Notes: generated from the letters alone by a model not told the origin. Shown: positions 44,145-59,100, counted from the first letter of the stretch. The stretch: DNA of 64,000 nucleotides from Macrostomum hystrix (GCA_950097015.1 CATNEN010000033.1:4068501-4132500), one strand, 5' to 3'. Program-made: numbers and translations.

Positions 44145-47100
44145 TCACACCAGGCTGCCGCCTGCGTCCTCCATGATCATGTGCGGCCGGGGTCTCGGCG
44201 CGCCCAATGTCTGGAAGCCGCCACCGCTGACTCCTCCGCCACCGGCGCCGCCACCGCAGGCGCTGGTAGCAAGACCGGAGTGATGAAGATGACCGAGCTG
44301 GTGCCTGCTCAGCGTGGCGCTTCGGTTGCCATAGTTACCACCGGCTCCAGCTGAGCAAATGTCGGGCTGATTCCGGCCGCTGAAAGACACGGTGGCAGCG
44401 GCGGCAGCGGCTTGGCCGAGCTCCGCAGAGGACAGCAGCGAGGCTGCGGCGACGCCGACGGACGCAGTGGTCAGGGGGTGCGCCCGGTTGTGGTGCCCGT
44501 TGCTATTGGAGACGCTGCCTCCTTTGCCGCTGTCGCCGTCGGACTCGGGAACGCCGTCGGATTGATCGTCGATCAGCTGCTTGACGGAAGCCTGGAGGAA
44601 GTCGGTTGTGAGTTGAGATCAACATTGCGTGCGCGCGTCCACTAACTGTGCTAGTTTTTTGTAGCTGACAGTCTCACAGGCATCCACAGAGAAGGAAAGC
44701 TGGTTATGGAGGCCATAATTCCCATATTTTCAGTTGGCTAGACAGCAACAATAGCCGGGGCTGTGTCACTGGGCGGAGTCTGACTGCAGCAAACCAGACA
44801 AAAAGCAGAAACAGTCACTGCGCCATCAGCGCCCTTTGGTCCGGCAGTCTAGTGGAGTTTTTTGACCAGTGGCTAAGCTATAGAGTTAACGGCCTGGGGT
44901 TACCCTGGACAAACACTGTACAGGCGCCTTCAGGCCAAACAATGATCTAATCAAGAGGCTTTCATCGCTAATCTCACTCATTAAGTATATAGCGAAGTCA
45001 GCATTTTTAGCCCGGCACATTGGATCACTATCTGGTGAGGTTTGATGAGCTTTACTTAACCCCAATCCCTATTTGATGAAAACAAACAATGAATGACGCT
45101 GAATGAGGCATTGGTGAGATGAAGTTTATTGAAAAATTGTCTCCCACACGGTTAACTGAATGCTAGTTGACCCAGCTTTGAAATGAATGATGCATGTGTA
45201 CAGCGCTGCTTGCATTGTCTCACTTCCAGCACTGATGCAATAGGAATGTAGTCATACTTTGATTAGTCACTGTCATATATCACATTCCCAGGTGTGGTAA
45301 GTGTGCTGCAGTGGCAGCAACTGGAGCAGTCTGCCAACCACCTGCAAGGCAGGAGAGGGGGGTGTGGCTTAGACACGCCGGTACTAAAAAATGGGAAATG
45401 AACAACAGAAATAATCCCTCTTTGTCTTCCGAAACTTTACTCTGGACTAAAACTGCGATGCCATGCTACAGTCTTGTCTACGGGCCTTTTTGAGTAAATG
45501 TGCTCAACTTTTCTCTGACACATCTCCAATGTGACTGCGGTTGCATTATTGATTGCAATTTTTTTCTCCTTTGTATTCAAAGAGAAAGGAGTAAGGAAGA
45601 TTTGAGCAGCTATACTCAACTAACCCGAGTCAGTCACCATTTGAGCTTCTGCCTGCTCAAATGACACGTCGGGGCTGGTTTGGTGAAATTGAAGTCAACA
45701 AATGATTATTAAATCCAAGCAGTTGATTGCACATGCGCCTTTCGTTCACATGTAGATTATTTTCACGTCAGTCAGTCTATCATTCTAGCAACTGTTTAAC
45801 ATTTCTATCAATCAATCTAGCAACTGATTAACTTTTCTATCAATCAATCTAGCAACTGATTAACATTTCTATCAATCAATCTAGCAACTGATTAACTTTT
45901 CTATCAATCAATCTAGCAACTGATTAACATTTCTATCAATCAATCTAGCAACTGATTAACTTTTCTATCAATCAATCTAGCAACTGATTAAATTGATTGA
46001 ATTAAATTGATTGAATCAATTGATTCAATTGATTCACTGATTAAATTGATTGATTTTTATCAATCAATCTAGCAACTGATTAACATTTCTATCAATCAAT
46101 CTAGCAACTGAATAACATTTCTATCAATTATTCTAGCAACTGATTAACATTTCTATCAATCAATCTAGCAACTGATTAACATTTCTATCAATCAATCTAG
46201 CAACTGATTAACATTTCTATCAATCAATCTAGCAACTGATTAACATTTCTATCAATCATTCTAGCAACTGATTAACATTTCTATCAATCAATCTAGCAAC
46301 TGATTAACATTTCTATCAATCAATCTAGCAACTGATTAACATTTCTATCAATCAATCTAGCAACTGAATAACATTTCTATCAATTACTCTAGCATCTGAT
46401 TAACATTTCTATCAATCATTCTAGCAACTGATTAACATTTCTATCAATCAATCTAGCAACTGATTAACATTTCTATCAATCAATCTAGCAACTTATTAAC
46501 ATTTCTATCAATCAATCTAGCAACATATTATCTTTTCTATCAATCAATCTAGCAACTGATTAACATTTCTATAAATCAATCTAGCAACTGATTAACATTT
46601 CTATAAATCAATCTAGCAACTGATTAACTTTTCTATCAATCAATCTAGCAACTGATTAACTTTTATTAATCTATCAATCTATCAATCTTTCAATTTATCA
46701 ATCTTCAATCTTGTATCAATCAACACATCAAGATGTGACCCACCCATCAATCAATTTATCAATCAAACAAAAAGCTTCATCAAACGGTGAGCTTTGATAT
46801 TGCTGCTGACACACCTGTAAATCAATCAATCAATCAATCAAGCTACTGGCACCGCTATCAAGCTATCAGCGTATTGACACATCATTCTAAGTCTACCAAA
46901 AGTGCTCAGTGAAGAACAAAAATAGAAATCGGCCGCGGGAGGTTTAAACAGGCCAAAATGAGCAAATACTGGGGAAGTCAGTTGAGAAAAGCAGGGGGGA
47001 GGACAGAGGTAGAATTGAGAAGCAGAAATACACACTTGGCTGGCTCCGTCAAGAGAGCGGCTGTGCAGGAAGGAAACGGCAGTGCCGGTAGGTGAGCAAT

Positions 47101-50100
47101 TAATTTCTGCGGCACACTCAAAAGCTCATGAATAATTCATTAAGTATAATAATAAAGACGAGGGCCTCGCGGGAAGCTGGGCTGCATGCCAGTCGCAGCT
47201 TCATCTTCTTCTGACTCCTTCCCCCAAACTGAGCATCGGCGCGCATTTGTATCAACGGACTTTTGAATTCAGCAATTGGCTCCAAGGCTCTCTGAATAGA
47301 TTATGAAATACTGCAATGGAAGCATTGCGAAGTGAAGGTGAGACGCAAAACTAAAAAATACGAATCCACAGAGACAAGAAAGACATGACAAGAGGGATGA
47401 CAAGAGACCAGGAGAGAAATGACAAGAGACAAAATAGATGACAAAAGATAAGAAAGATGATAATAGGCAAGAAGATATGACAAGAGACAGGAGAGATGAC
47501 AAGAGGCAGGAGAGATGACAAGAGACAGGAGAGATGACAAGAGGCAGGAGATATGACAAGAGACAGGAGAGATGACAAGAGACAGGGGAGATGACAAGAG
47601 ACAGGAGAGATGACAAGAGGCAGGAGATATGACAAGAGACAGGAGAGATGACAAGAGACAGGGGAGATGACAAGAGACAGGGGAAATGACAAGAGGCAGG
47701 AGAGATGACAAGAGGCCAAGATAGAGATGACAAGAGGCAGTAGAGATGACAAGAGGCAGGAGAGATGACAAGAGGCAGGAGAGATGACAAGAGACAGGGG
47801 AGATGACAAGAGGCCAAGATAGAGATGACAAGAGGCCAAGATAGAGATGACAAGAGGCCAAGATAGAGATGACAAGAGGCCAAGATAGAGATGACAAGAG
47901 GCCAAGATAGAGATGACAAGAGGCCAAGATAGAGATGACAAGAGGCAGGAGAGATGATAAGAGACAGGAGAGATGACAAGAGGCCAAGATAGAGATGACA
48001 AGAGGCCAAGATAGAGATGACAAGAGGCAGGAGAGATGACAAGAGACAGGGGAAATGACAAGAGACAGGGGAGATGACAAGAGACAGGGGAGATGACAAG
48101 AGACAGGGGAGATGACAAGAGGCCAAGATAGAGATGACAAGAGGCAGGAGAGATGACAAGAGACAGGAGAGATGACAAGAGACAGGAGAGATGACAAGAG
48201 ACAGGAGAGATGACAAGAGGCCAAGATAGAGATGACAAGAGGCCAAGATAGAGATGACAAGAGGTAGGAGAGATGACAAAAGACCGAGAAAGAAATGACA
48301 AGAGGCCGAGATAGGATGACAAGAGACAATAGAGAGATGAAACAGTCGGCCGGTCTCACAGCAATTCTTCCGCAATAAGCAGCAAGCGGAGCTCATAGAA
48401 GACCAAAATTCTGGAACAGATCAAAGCAATTTCACAGCCTTGTTTGGTGACTACTTTTTTTCCAATTTTCATTCATCGCACGCTTGAGCGAGGCTGAATG
48501 AGTCCGGACCGATGCTGTCTTCCACTTCATCTCTCCTTCCCTTTGCGCTCGCCTATTTTAAGAATTCAGTCGGGCTTCACATCTATCTATAAAGAAAAAA
48601 ACTGAAAAGATGTTATCAAATCTTTTGGTTCCCACATGCACTGCCTGACTGCGGGAGGGCGATTACGGACTGGGTGTGGCTGGTTCTCGACTTGAATTCT
48701 TCCCTATTTTTACCTCCCCCACCGGATCCCCCCTTGTTTCCAAATAGAAGGACGAGGCACTCAAGTCGGGGAGTGGGTAGGTAATTAGGGTTCTCAGAAA
48801 AAAACTGCAGGCGCACTAGAATCTTCCGTCTGATCTGTTTCTTTTAGAAGAAAAAGGGGAAAATCAGTCGAAATCCCATTGGGGAACAAACGACTGGAAG
48901 AAAAGCAAGCCAAGCTGTTCTTGGAGATCTGACAAGTGGAAGTCGGGGCTCTGTTCCAATATTTGAAACTCGGACTCGCATTTCTTAGAAAGCGATTCCG
49001 ACGCGCCATTAGCGATCGGGAAATTACCCCCCACCACAAAAACTGGTGCGCGCGACCACCCGCTGGGGACACCCATTTTCTAGATTGGATCCCATTTTGG
49101 GGAGAATTTCACTTTGCCAAACCCCCTCGACCCCATGTTTCAGCCAGCTCCTACTCGACCTTGAGTAATTATTTTGGGATTCTATAATAGAGGGGAGGAT
49201 TCCGTGTGGGAATCTGTTGATTAGAAAGTGTTGCGAACTCTCGAGTGACAGTCTTCCCTCGGTCTTTGTGAGCGGGGACCCGAGTGCTCCCTATTGAAAT
49301 GATGAGGTTTATTGCATAATTGCCGAATATTTGTGGAGTGGGGCGGAATTCTCACAAAATCAATGGGAAGACGGGGTGGCACCTATGAAAGGCCAACGCG
49401 GATTTTAATTGAGTATCTGGGAATAGGCTTTGGGATTTGGGCTGATGTTCTGAACTAAGACTGTTCATGTGAATTGCGATGACGGCCTCTAGGGGAATCA
49501 ATCTCAGCATAGATAGATAGATAGATAGATAGATAGATGGATAGATAGATAGATAGATATATAGATAGATAGCGGTACAGAATCGCTATGGGTTTCATGT
49601 TAGCAGTGCTCACTATGCTCACTGGGGCAGACATTGTTTGAGGTCAATTCCAGTGTGTCTAGCCAACATTTTATTTGTTTTAAAAACAACTTTAACGTAG
49701 GACTTTAAGTTTAACGTTGGCAGGACTCACTGGCTGCATGAAGGTGTCCAACTTTCTCTGGCCGAACCTCAGGTCGTAGTCCCTCATGCCGCCTCCGCTG
49801 CCGCCACCGCCGCCTCCGTGACCTCCGCAGTTGTCAACAAGGGGCAGGCTGCAGCCCTGACCGCCCACAGGCGACATTGGCCTCGAGCCGCCGCCGACAC
49901 CGCCGCCGACACCGCCGCAGGATGATTTTAAGCGGACAAGCTCTGCGAAACAAATAGACAGACTTGACATCTATAGAGTATGAATCTAGATATCAATGGA
50001 GTATGAACCTAGATATCTATAGAGTATGAATCTAGATATCTATAGAGTATGAATCTAGATATCTATAGAGTATGAATCTAGATATCTATAGAGTATGAAT

Positions 50101-53100
50101 CTAGATATCTATAGAGTATGAATCTAGATATCTATAAGTATGAATCTAGATATCTATAGAGTATGAATCTAGATATCTATAGAGTATGAATCTGGATATC
50201 TATAGCTTCAAGTATTACAAAAATCCATAGATACGATATTCAGACATTCTATAGTCACAGTTCTAGATCTTTATAGACATGACCGTACCGTCGATTTCTA
50301 TAGATTTTATGTTGGGAAAGTGGAATATCTAGATGTGAATCTAGATCTCTATAGATGTGAATCTAGATCTCTATAGATGTGAATCTAGATCTCTATAGAT
50401 GTGACTCTAGATCTCTATAGATGTGACTCTAGATATCTATATTTTTGAATCTAGATCTCTATAGATGTGACTGCAGATCTCTATAGATGAGACTGTAGAT
50501 TCTATTTATGTGACTCTAGATCTCTATAGATGTGACTCTAGATCTCTATAGATGTGACTGTAGATTCTATTTATATGACTGTAGATCTCTATAGATGTGA
50601 ATGCAGATCTCTATAGATGTGAATGCAGATCTCTATAGATGTGACTGCAGATCTCTATAGATGAGACTGTAGATTCTATTTATGTGACTCTAGATCTCTA
50701 TAGATGTGACTCTAGATCTCTATAGATGTGACTCTAGATCTCTATATATGTGACTCTAGATCTCTATAGATGTGGCTGTAGATCTCTATAGATGTGACTG
50801 TAGATCTCCATAGATGAGACTGTTGATCTCTACAGATATAAAGCAAGTTTTATTTGTAGCATATTTTATCCATACAGAAATCTGTTTCCAACCGCATAAT
50901 ATTCCAGACCTCATACAATTTCCATCACACGGCTATCAGAAACTTGGCATCGGTCATCAGAAAATGAGTCAGCGAAAACTTCTTAATAAATGTCACCGCG
51001 CACAGTGTGTGTGTGTGCGTGCGTGTGTGCCAGACAGAAAATTGGAGAAAGCGGAAAGGGGTTCGAATTCTATTATCTGCGGCCAGTGGGCAGATGTCTG
51101 GCGGGCCCAGAATCGAATCACACTTGGTCCGGCCCAGCTCTGAAAATGCTCAAAATGAATTCCCGGGGCTCCAATGCCGTATCTGGCGTAAGTGGGGTGG
51201 GCGGAGGTGTTAGCGGGACTGGCCGCGGATCATGCTCGGGTATTAGCATAAATTTTCCCAACTGCCTGATCCCCCAAAGTCGGGACTTTCGGCCCCGAGG
51301 CGGTTCGACAGAAAATTCGATGACAAAGGATGAGCAAGATGTCATAATGTGAGTCATGAGCTCGTGAGCATCAGGAAAATATAATTTTGTCCCGAGTCCT
51401 GAAGGTGCATCGCAGGAGGACAAAAGGAGGCGTGGAAAGTGGAAGCTGAGACAGAAGAAACTTGGAGGGAGCAGTTTTAAGAAAAAATTATCCCATCGCC
51501 CTTTGCGACCTTCCACTCTTAATTAATATTAATTAGGATTGTGAGACGCATTAGGGAGGCCGATGAGGGAAAAGGGGAGGTGAAGAAGGGGATGGGGATC
51601 TCTCTGACTGACGCTTCCGGCGGTGGAGACAGAATGCCCGCAACTCCCCTTCCCTGTCAGCTGGCGGGACCTCCTCGTTAAGGTCACAGTTTTGAGAAGA
51701 TGAGGATGGTGTGAGCTAGCAGCGGATCGCGGGATCGTGTCCCGTGGGGATGAAAGTGTTCGGCGCGGCGATCTCGGAGAAAAAATGGCTACGTGCGAAG
51801 GCCGAGAAAAAAAGAGAAAGAGCTGCTGCTGCTGCTGCTGCTGCTGGGCGAAGGCCGGGCCTCATTTGGTACGCGGTCACGAGTCGACTAATTTGTCATC
51901 TTGGGCTGGCCCGTGGCCTTAGTTTTGCATTTATTAACTGAGGGTTAGGGTTGCGTGGAGTCCTCAGTTTCACTTTATCACTCCCAGTCCCAGGGTTGGA
52001 AAATGGACCGCCCTCACTGGAAAATCTCAGCGTCTATCATGGCTGCACCACTTTTTTCTTTCTTGTAGTTTCCACATCTCATCTTGTAGTTTCCACATCT
52101 CATCTTGTAGTTTCCACATCTCATCTTGTAGTTTCCACATCTCATCTTGTAGTTTCCACATCTCATCGTGTAGTTTCCACATCTCATCTTGTAGTTTCCA
52201 CATCTCATCTTGTAGTTTCCACATCTCATCTTGTAGTTTCCACATCTCATCTTGTAGTTTCCACACTCATCTTGTAGTTTCCACACATCATCTTGTAGTT
52301 TCCACACATCATCTTGTAGTTTCCACATCCCATCTTGTAGTTTCCACACCCCATCTTTTAGTTTCCGCCTCCCATTTCGCAGTTTCGAGATTCCAATTTG
52401 TAGTTTTCTGATTCTATTCCTCAGTTTTTTATTTCAAAATCCCAATTCGTAGCTTTCAGATCCCAGTTTTTTTCCGAATTCCAATTCGTTGTTTTCAGAA
52501 CTCCCTCAATTTTCTATTCCCAGCAGTAATCCGAGTAAGTGAACAGGTAGGGAGTAGCTGGCTTTGTTCTAATCCCCTTTTCCGCTCCCACAGCGCCAGG
52601 GGAGCCTGTGAAATCCTAAATACATGCCTGTCCGACCTCTCTGCATCAGCTACTCCCCCAGTTTTACTTACAAAAGCTTGGCAGAAGGTTGACCAGGGCT
52701 TCCTGGTGTGCTCACTGCTCAGCCTCCAGTCGGCCTTTGACGGCCCGATTTTTTTTCTTCGCAAAAAGCCGAGATCGCGAAGGATTTGAGATGCTTTTTG
52801 CACCGGGATTCTTTGAAGTTCACATCCTCCCGCTGCAGACTCTACAGTCTCCTTTCCCCTCTCCCAACTCACTTTTTCCTGTCCCCGCCTGTCCCCGCCT
52901 GTCCCCTATCTCGCTCCAGTACAATGCTTATTAATGGCAAATCAAAACCTGTGTGCGCAGCCTCTTTCAGCCGGTATTCGTCATTTCAGTCGATTTTTGC
53001 CTGTAGAAGAAACGCGCCACTCCGCAACACGACCCCCCTAAGCCAGAATCAGAAATCCCGGTTCAACAGCCCTCATTGATTGTCAACCAGAGCCTCTCTT

Positions 53101-56100
53101 TGTTTTCCTGTCTGAGCATTTTTTTGAGCACAGTTAATGGCCTTTTACTGCTCACCAACCAAACACGGATGGAAAATGAAAAGTCTGAGGTAAATTGATT
53201 TACGAAAAGAGAGTCGCATTTTGCTGCAACACACACAAGGACACACACTGTAACATTGCTCGCAGGCAATAAATCACATGTGCCACCCACCCCAGTCCCA
53301 ATCAACAATCTGATACCAGAAACTCAGTTTAACTTGTCCTCAATAAGATCACACCGGCCACCCAGACCTTCACGCCACGGGAAACTTCGATGCAAGAATC
53401 TACTTGAAATATTTTATTTTCGTTGAAAAAAACAGCAGATAGCTTCGATTGGGTGATGGACAGTCTAATCAGATCCTTTGGACCTGGCATTGGACAGCAA
53501 ATAAAGTTTACTTTCGCCCCACACTTTCCGATCTCCTCTGGCTGCCTTGGCAACAGCCACTGGCGCTGAACGGCAAGAAGACGCGACGAGGATGGCTTTG
53601 GGGCAAAAGTTAATTATTTATCTTTCTGGGGCATTACCTACGTACCCTTGGCCAGTAAATGCATTTTGCTTCTTATATAAGATTTGCTCCACCGTGTTTA
53701 TAACACTGCGCGAGTCAGTAATTTCATTAGTTGAAGGGGGCGAGCTTCCACCCTGGCTGTATCTAACCTCCGCTTCCTCGGGGTGCTCAGCTGAGTTCAC
53801 TGCACTGCGAGATTCTGCAGCTCAGAAATCGATAAATAGAAATCGGCCGTCACACATCTACGCTGAGACCTTGGGGCCGCACACAGTATGTCACACTGCG
53901 CTTTGTTGAAAGCCAAAGTCAGAAACTGTACTATTGTACGAGTATGATTAGCGAGATTGGGTCTGAGACTTCTGGAACTCTCACAGTCTGTGATCTGTGA
54001 CTCTCAGTCTGTGATCTGTGACTCACACAGTCTGTGATCTGTGACTCTCACAGTCTGTGATCTGTGACTCTCAGTCTGTGATCTGTGACTCACACAGTCT
54101 GTGATCTGTGACTCACACAGTCTGTGATCTGTGACTCTCACAGTCTGTGATCTGTGATCTGTGACTCTCAGTCTGTGATCTGTGACTCTCACAGTCTGTG
54201 ATCTGTGATCTGTGACTCTCACAGTCTGTGATCTGTGATCTGTGACTCTCACAGTCTGTGATCTGTGACTCTCAGTCTGTGATCTGTGACTCACACAGTC
54301 TGTGATCTGTGATCTGTGACTCTCACAGTCTGTGATCTGTGACTCTCACAGTCTGTGATCTATGATCTGTGACTCTCACAGTCTGTGATCTGTGATCTGT
54401 GATCTGTGACTCTCACAGTCTGTGATCTGTGACTCTCAGTCTGTGATCTGTGACTCACACAGTCTGTGATCTGTGACTCTCACAGTCTGTGATCTGAGAT
54501 CTGTGACTCACACCGTCTGTGATCTGTGATCTGTGACTCTCAGTCTGTGATCTGTGACTCTCACAGTCTGTGATCTGTGATCTGTGACTCTCAGTCTGTG
54601 ATCTGTGACTCTCACAGTTTGTGATCTGTGATCTGTGACTCTCACAGTCTGTGATCTGTGACTCTCACAGTCTGTGATCTGTGACTCTCACAGTCTGTGA
54701 TCTGTGACTCTCACAGTCTGTGATCTGTGACTCTCACAGTCTGTGATCTGTGACTCTCACAGTCTGTGATCTGTGACTCTCACAGTCTCTGATCTGTGAC
54801 TCTCACAGTTTGTGATCTGTGATCTGTGACTCTCACAGTCTGTGATCTGTGACTCTCACAGTCTGTGATCTGTGACTCTCACAGTCTGTGATCTGTGACT
54901 CTCACAGTCTGTGATCTGTGACTCTCACAGTCTGTGATCTGTGACTCTCACAGTCTCTGATCTGTGACTCTCACAGTCTGTGATCTGTGACTCTCACGAT
55001 CTACAGCCAGTGACTGTCACAGTAATCTTTCGCGCACCAATTAAATTCCAATTCACAATGTCATTTGCGTGCTTCCCACCACCCTACCGTCTTTTGTGGG
55101 GCTTTGACAAGCCAGTTTTGCCGATGTTTCACAGAAGTCGGACAAGCTGGGGGCTTAGCGGGAAGACAGTGAAATAAAGGGCAATAAAATGCAAATACCA
55201 GCCGACTTGCGAGTATCGCAGAATGCACAGCCTGCAATTGCTGGGATAAGGGCTGGCCCTAAGCAGTCGTGGCATTGCTGCAACCAAACTCCATTTATTT
55301 TCCTACCTTCACTAAAGATCCCAGCTGGGATCTCTGAAGCTGCACTGGGAAGAATTTTGAGAGGGATTTCTCCTCCTCCTCCTCTTCTTTTTCCTCTTAA
55401 AAGCGATATCCCTAAAACCAGCTTTTTGTGAAAAAAAACATAACTGCCTAAGATCCAAAAAAATTTGCATGCACTCATTTTTGGAGGCCAAGGGTTGAGG
55501 CTGGGGTGGACTCAGTTTTATCCCATAAATTCCATAAATTCCAAATCGATCCCAATACTCACTCTGGTTTAGAGGGGGGTAGCTGTTTAGGAGAGCTGAG
55601 ATTTAGCAGACTTTTAAAATTTGTCCGCTTTTGATTTCAAAGCTTTTGGACTGAGTAGTGACTCATCACTGATATGTAGATATGTCGAATCTACACAACT
55701 TTCGCAGTCTCTAATCTCGCAGTCTCTAATCTCATAGTCTCTAATCTCACAGTCTCTAATCTCACAGTCTCTAAACTCACAGTCTCTAATCTCACAGTCT
55801 CTAAACTCACAGTCTCTAATCTCACAGTCTCTAATCTCACAGTCTCTAATCTCACAGTCTCTAATCTCAAGTCTCTAATCGCTCATTCTCTAATCTCACA
55901 GTCTCTAATCTCACAGTCTCTAATCTCACAGTCTCTAATCTCACAATCTCTAATCTCACAGTATCTAATCTCACAGTCTCTAATCTCACAGTCTCTAATC
56001 TCACAGTCCCTAATCTCACAGTCTCTAATCTCACAGTCTCTAATCTCAAGTCTCTAATCGCTCATTCTCTAATCTCACAGTCTCTAATCTCACAGTCTCT

Positions 56101-59100
56101 AATCTCACAGTCTCTAATCTCAAGTCTCTAATCGCTCATTCTCTAATCTCACAGTCTCTAATCTCACAGTCTCTAATCTCACAGTCTCTAATCTCACAAT
56201 CTCTAATCTCACAGTATCTAATCTCACAGTCTCTAATCTCACAGTCTCTAAACTCACAGTCTCTAATCTCAAGTCTCTAATCGCTCATTCTCTAATCTCA
56301 CAGTCTCTAATCTCACAGTCTCTAATCTCACAGTCTCTAATCTAACAGTCTCTAATCTCACAGTATCTAATCTCACAGTCTCTAATCTCACAGTCTCTAA
56401 ACTCACAGTCTCTAATCTCAGTCTCTAATCTCACAGTCTCTAATCTCACAGTCTCTAATCTCACAGTCTCTAATCTCACAGTCTCTAATCTAACAGTCTC
56501 TAATCTCACAGTCTCTAATCTCACAGTCTCTAATCTCACAGTCTCTAATCGCTCATTCTCTAATCTCACAGTCTCTAATCTAACAGTCTCTAATCTAACA
56601 GTCCCTAATCTCACAGTCTCTAATCTAACAGTCCCTAATCTCACAGTCTCTAATCTCACAGTCTCTAATCTCACAGTTCCTAATCTCACAGTCTCTAATC
56701 TCACAGTCTCTAATCTCACAATCTCTAATCTCACAGTCTCTAATCTCACAATCTCTAATCGCTCATTTTCTAATCTCACAGTCTCTAATCTAACAGTCTC
56801 TAATCTCACAGTCCCTAATCTCACAGTCTCGAATCTCACAGTCTCTAATCTCACAGTCTCTAATCTCACAGTCTCTAATCGCTCATTCTCTAATCTCACA
56901 GACTCTAAATCTCACAGTCTCTAATCTAACAATCTCTAATCTCACAGTCCCTAATCTCACAGTCTCTAATCTGACAGTCTCTAATCTCACTATCTGTGAT
57001 CTACAAATCGCTGAGCCACCAATTCCTGTCCTAATATTCTGTTTGATCAACCGCCCAGGTATTAATGCATTTCGCATGGAATTATAACAGAGCGGATAGC
57101 AGAGTCCATATTTTGTATCGAAATTAATAGCGCAGGCTGTGCCTGATATTGTCGAGTCGACTCCGGGCTTCCTGTCGCGTCTCTTTTAAGTAAATTTTTT
57201 TGTGATCCCTTAAATTTGGTTCCCTGGCACGTCTGAGGGGAAATCTCAGAGGGCGGGACTCGGTTGTGAGGAATATTGACTCGGGTCAACACCGCCTGTG
57301 TGTAATTTGCAGCCCAGGGGTATGCAGCTTGGTGGATTCAATGCTTTTCGTCTATGCTAAACAATCATTTCCTTTTGAGAATTTTCCGGCACGAGTGCTC
57401 AGAATTCAAATTCTGCCAAACTTAATGATTAGAAATCTTCAGATCCCATCAGAAATCTTCAGCGATCACATCAGAAATGTTCAGATCCCATCAGAAATCT
57501 TCAGATCCCATCAGAAATGTTCAGATCACATCAGAAATGTTCAGATCCCATCAGAAATGTTCAGATCCCATCAGAAATTTTCAGATCCCATCAGAAATGT
57601 TCAGATCACATCAGAAATGTTCAGATCCCATCAGAAATGTTCAGATCCCATCGGAAATGATCAGATCCCATCAGAAATGTTCAGATCCCATAATAATCCC
57701 ATCCTGTGATCCCCACTCACCGTGGTTGACGTGCGCAGGAGCGCAAGGTCGCCGCCGCGCCATCAGGCAGATGGCGGTGATGAGCGCGGCGCAGATGACA
57801 CCAGTAGCCACCACGATGCAGACGATGATGAGTTTGTTGGTCTCCATGTCGGCTGTCCAGGCGTCGCGCAGCAGCCCGGTAGCCGGCGAGTCCTCGATGC
57901 GGACGCTGAGCTGTCCGGTGGAGGACAGCGGCGGTGAACCCGCATCCGAGGCCGTAATGGTCAGTCGGACGACGCCCATCTCCGCGCGGCTCATCGGCCG
58001 CCGGACGTACAGCCGGCCATTGCCGGGGTCGATGCGGAACCAGTTGTACAGGTTGCCCTGCCGCAGGCTGTACGTCACCCGGCCGTTGTCGCCGGCGTCG
58101 GAGTCGGTGGCGCGCACCTGGGCGAACTGAAAGTCGGCAGGCTCGCGGAAGGAAAGGCGAACGACGGCGGCGGCCGAGTCGCCCGCAGGAGGCGGGAATT
58201 CGAACACAGGGGCGCAGTCATTGACATCATCAACAATGACGCTGACGGTGGCGGTGGCGGTGTTCTCCGGCTGGCCGCTGTCGACGGCGATCACGCGGAA
58301 AGTATGAGAGGCCGCCTGCTCGCGGTCAATTGGCCGCAGGGTGTACAGCGACGGGCCGGATGGCAGCTGGAACGGGGCGCCAGAGTCGGCCGGATGCAGT
58401 CTGAACTTCAGCTCGGCATTTTTGCCTTCGTCAGCGTCGGTGGCGTTCAGCTCGCCGACGTGAACTCCGGTGCTGCCGGTCTCTCGCACCCGGAATGTGT
58501 ACAGGCCGGAGCTGAACACCGGCGGGCTGTCGTTCGCGTCCTCAACATGGACGCTGACCATCGCGGAGGCGTTGAATCGACCGTCGGTAACAACAGCGGT
58601 GATGACAAAGCCGGCCGGATTACGCTCGCGATCCAGCGGCACCCGGGCGCGCAGAATGCCTTTGTCGTCGATCTCGAATGGCGAAGTCGTGGAATCGTCG
58701 GCGCCCGTCGGCCAGACGATGCTGTACCGCAGCCGGGCGTTCTCGCCGGTGTCCCGGTCCTCGGCGGTCAGGCTAAGCACCTTCTCGCCGGGCGAATTGT
58801 TCTCAACCAGCTTGGCAGAGAAGTGATTAGCGCCGCCTGGAAATGTCGGCGGGTTGTCGTTCTCGTCCAGCAGTTCGACAGTAACCGTCAAGCTGCCCGT
58901 TAGCGACGGATTGCCGCTGTCCGCACAGGCGACCACCGGCTGTAGCACGGGACCCGCCTCCCTGTCCAGAGCCGAAAGACTAGCCAGCCGGTACAGCACC
59001 TGGCCCTGGATGGTCTTCAGCTTGGTAAAGACGAAGAATTCTTCGGCGGCGGCCAGGCCGCAGACGAACTCGCCCGCCGGCCCCTTGTCGCGGTCCGACA

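Noticed and set aside
47269-48396. Three overlapping minus-strand ORFs of 323-375 residues with His/Leu/Ser-rich repeats
   Set aside because: They lie wholly in a minisatellite with no stop codons in any frame. All three frames are open, there is no codon bias, and they sit in a protocadherin intron.
51061-51130. tRNA B-box-like GGTTCGAATTC
   Set aside because: No A-box, no cloverleaf pairing and no acceptor stem can be drawn around it.
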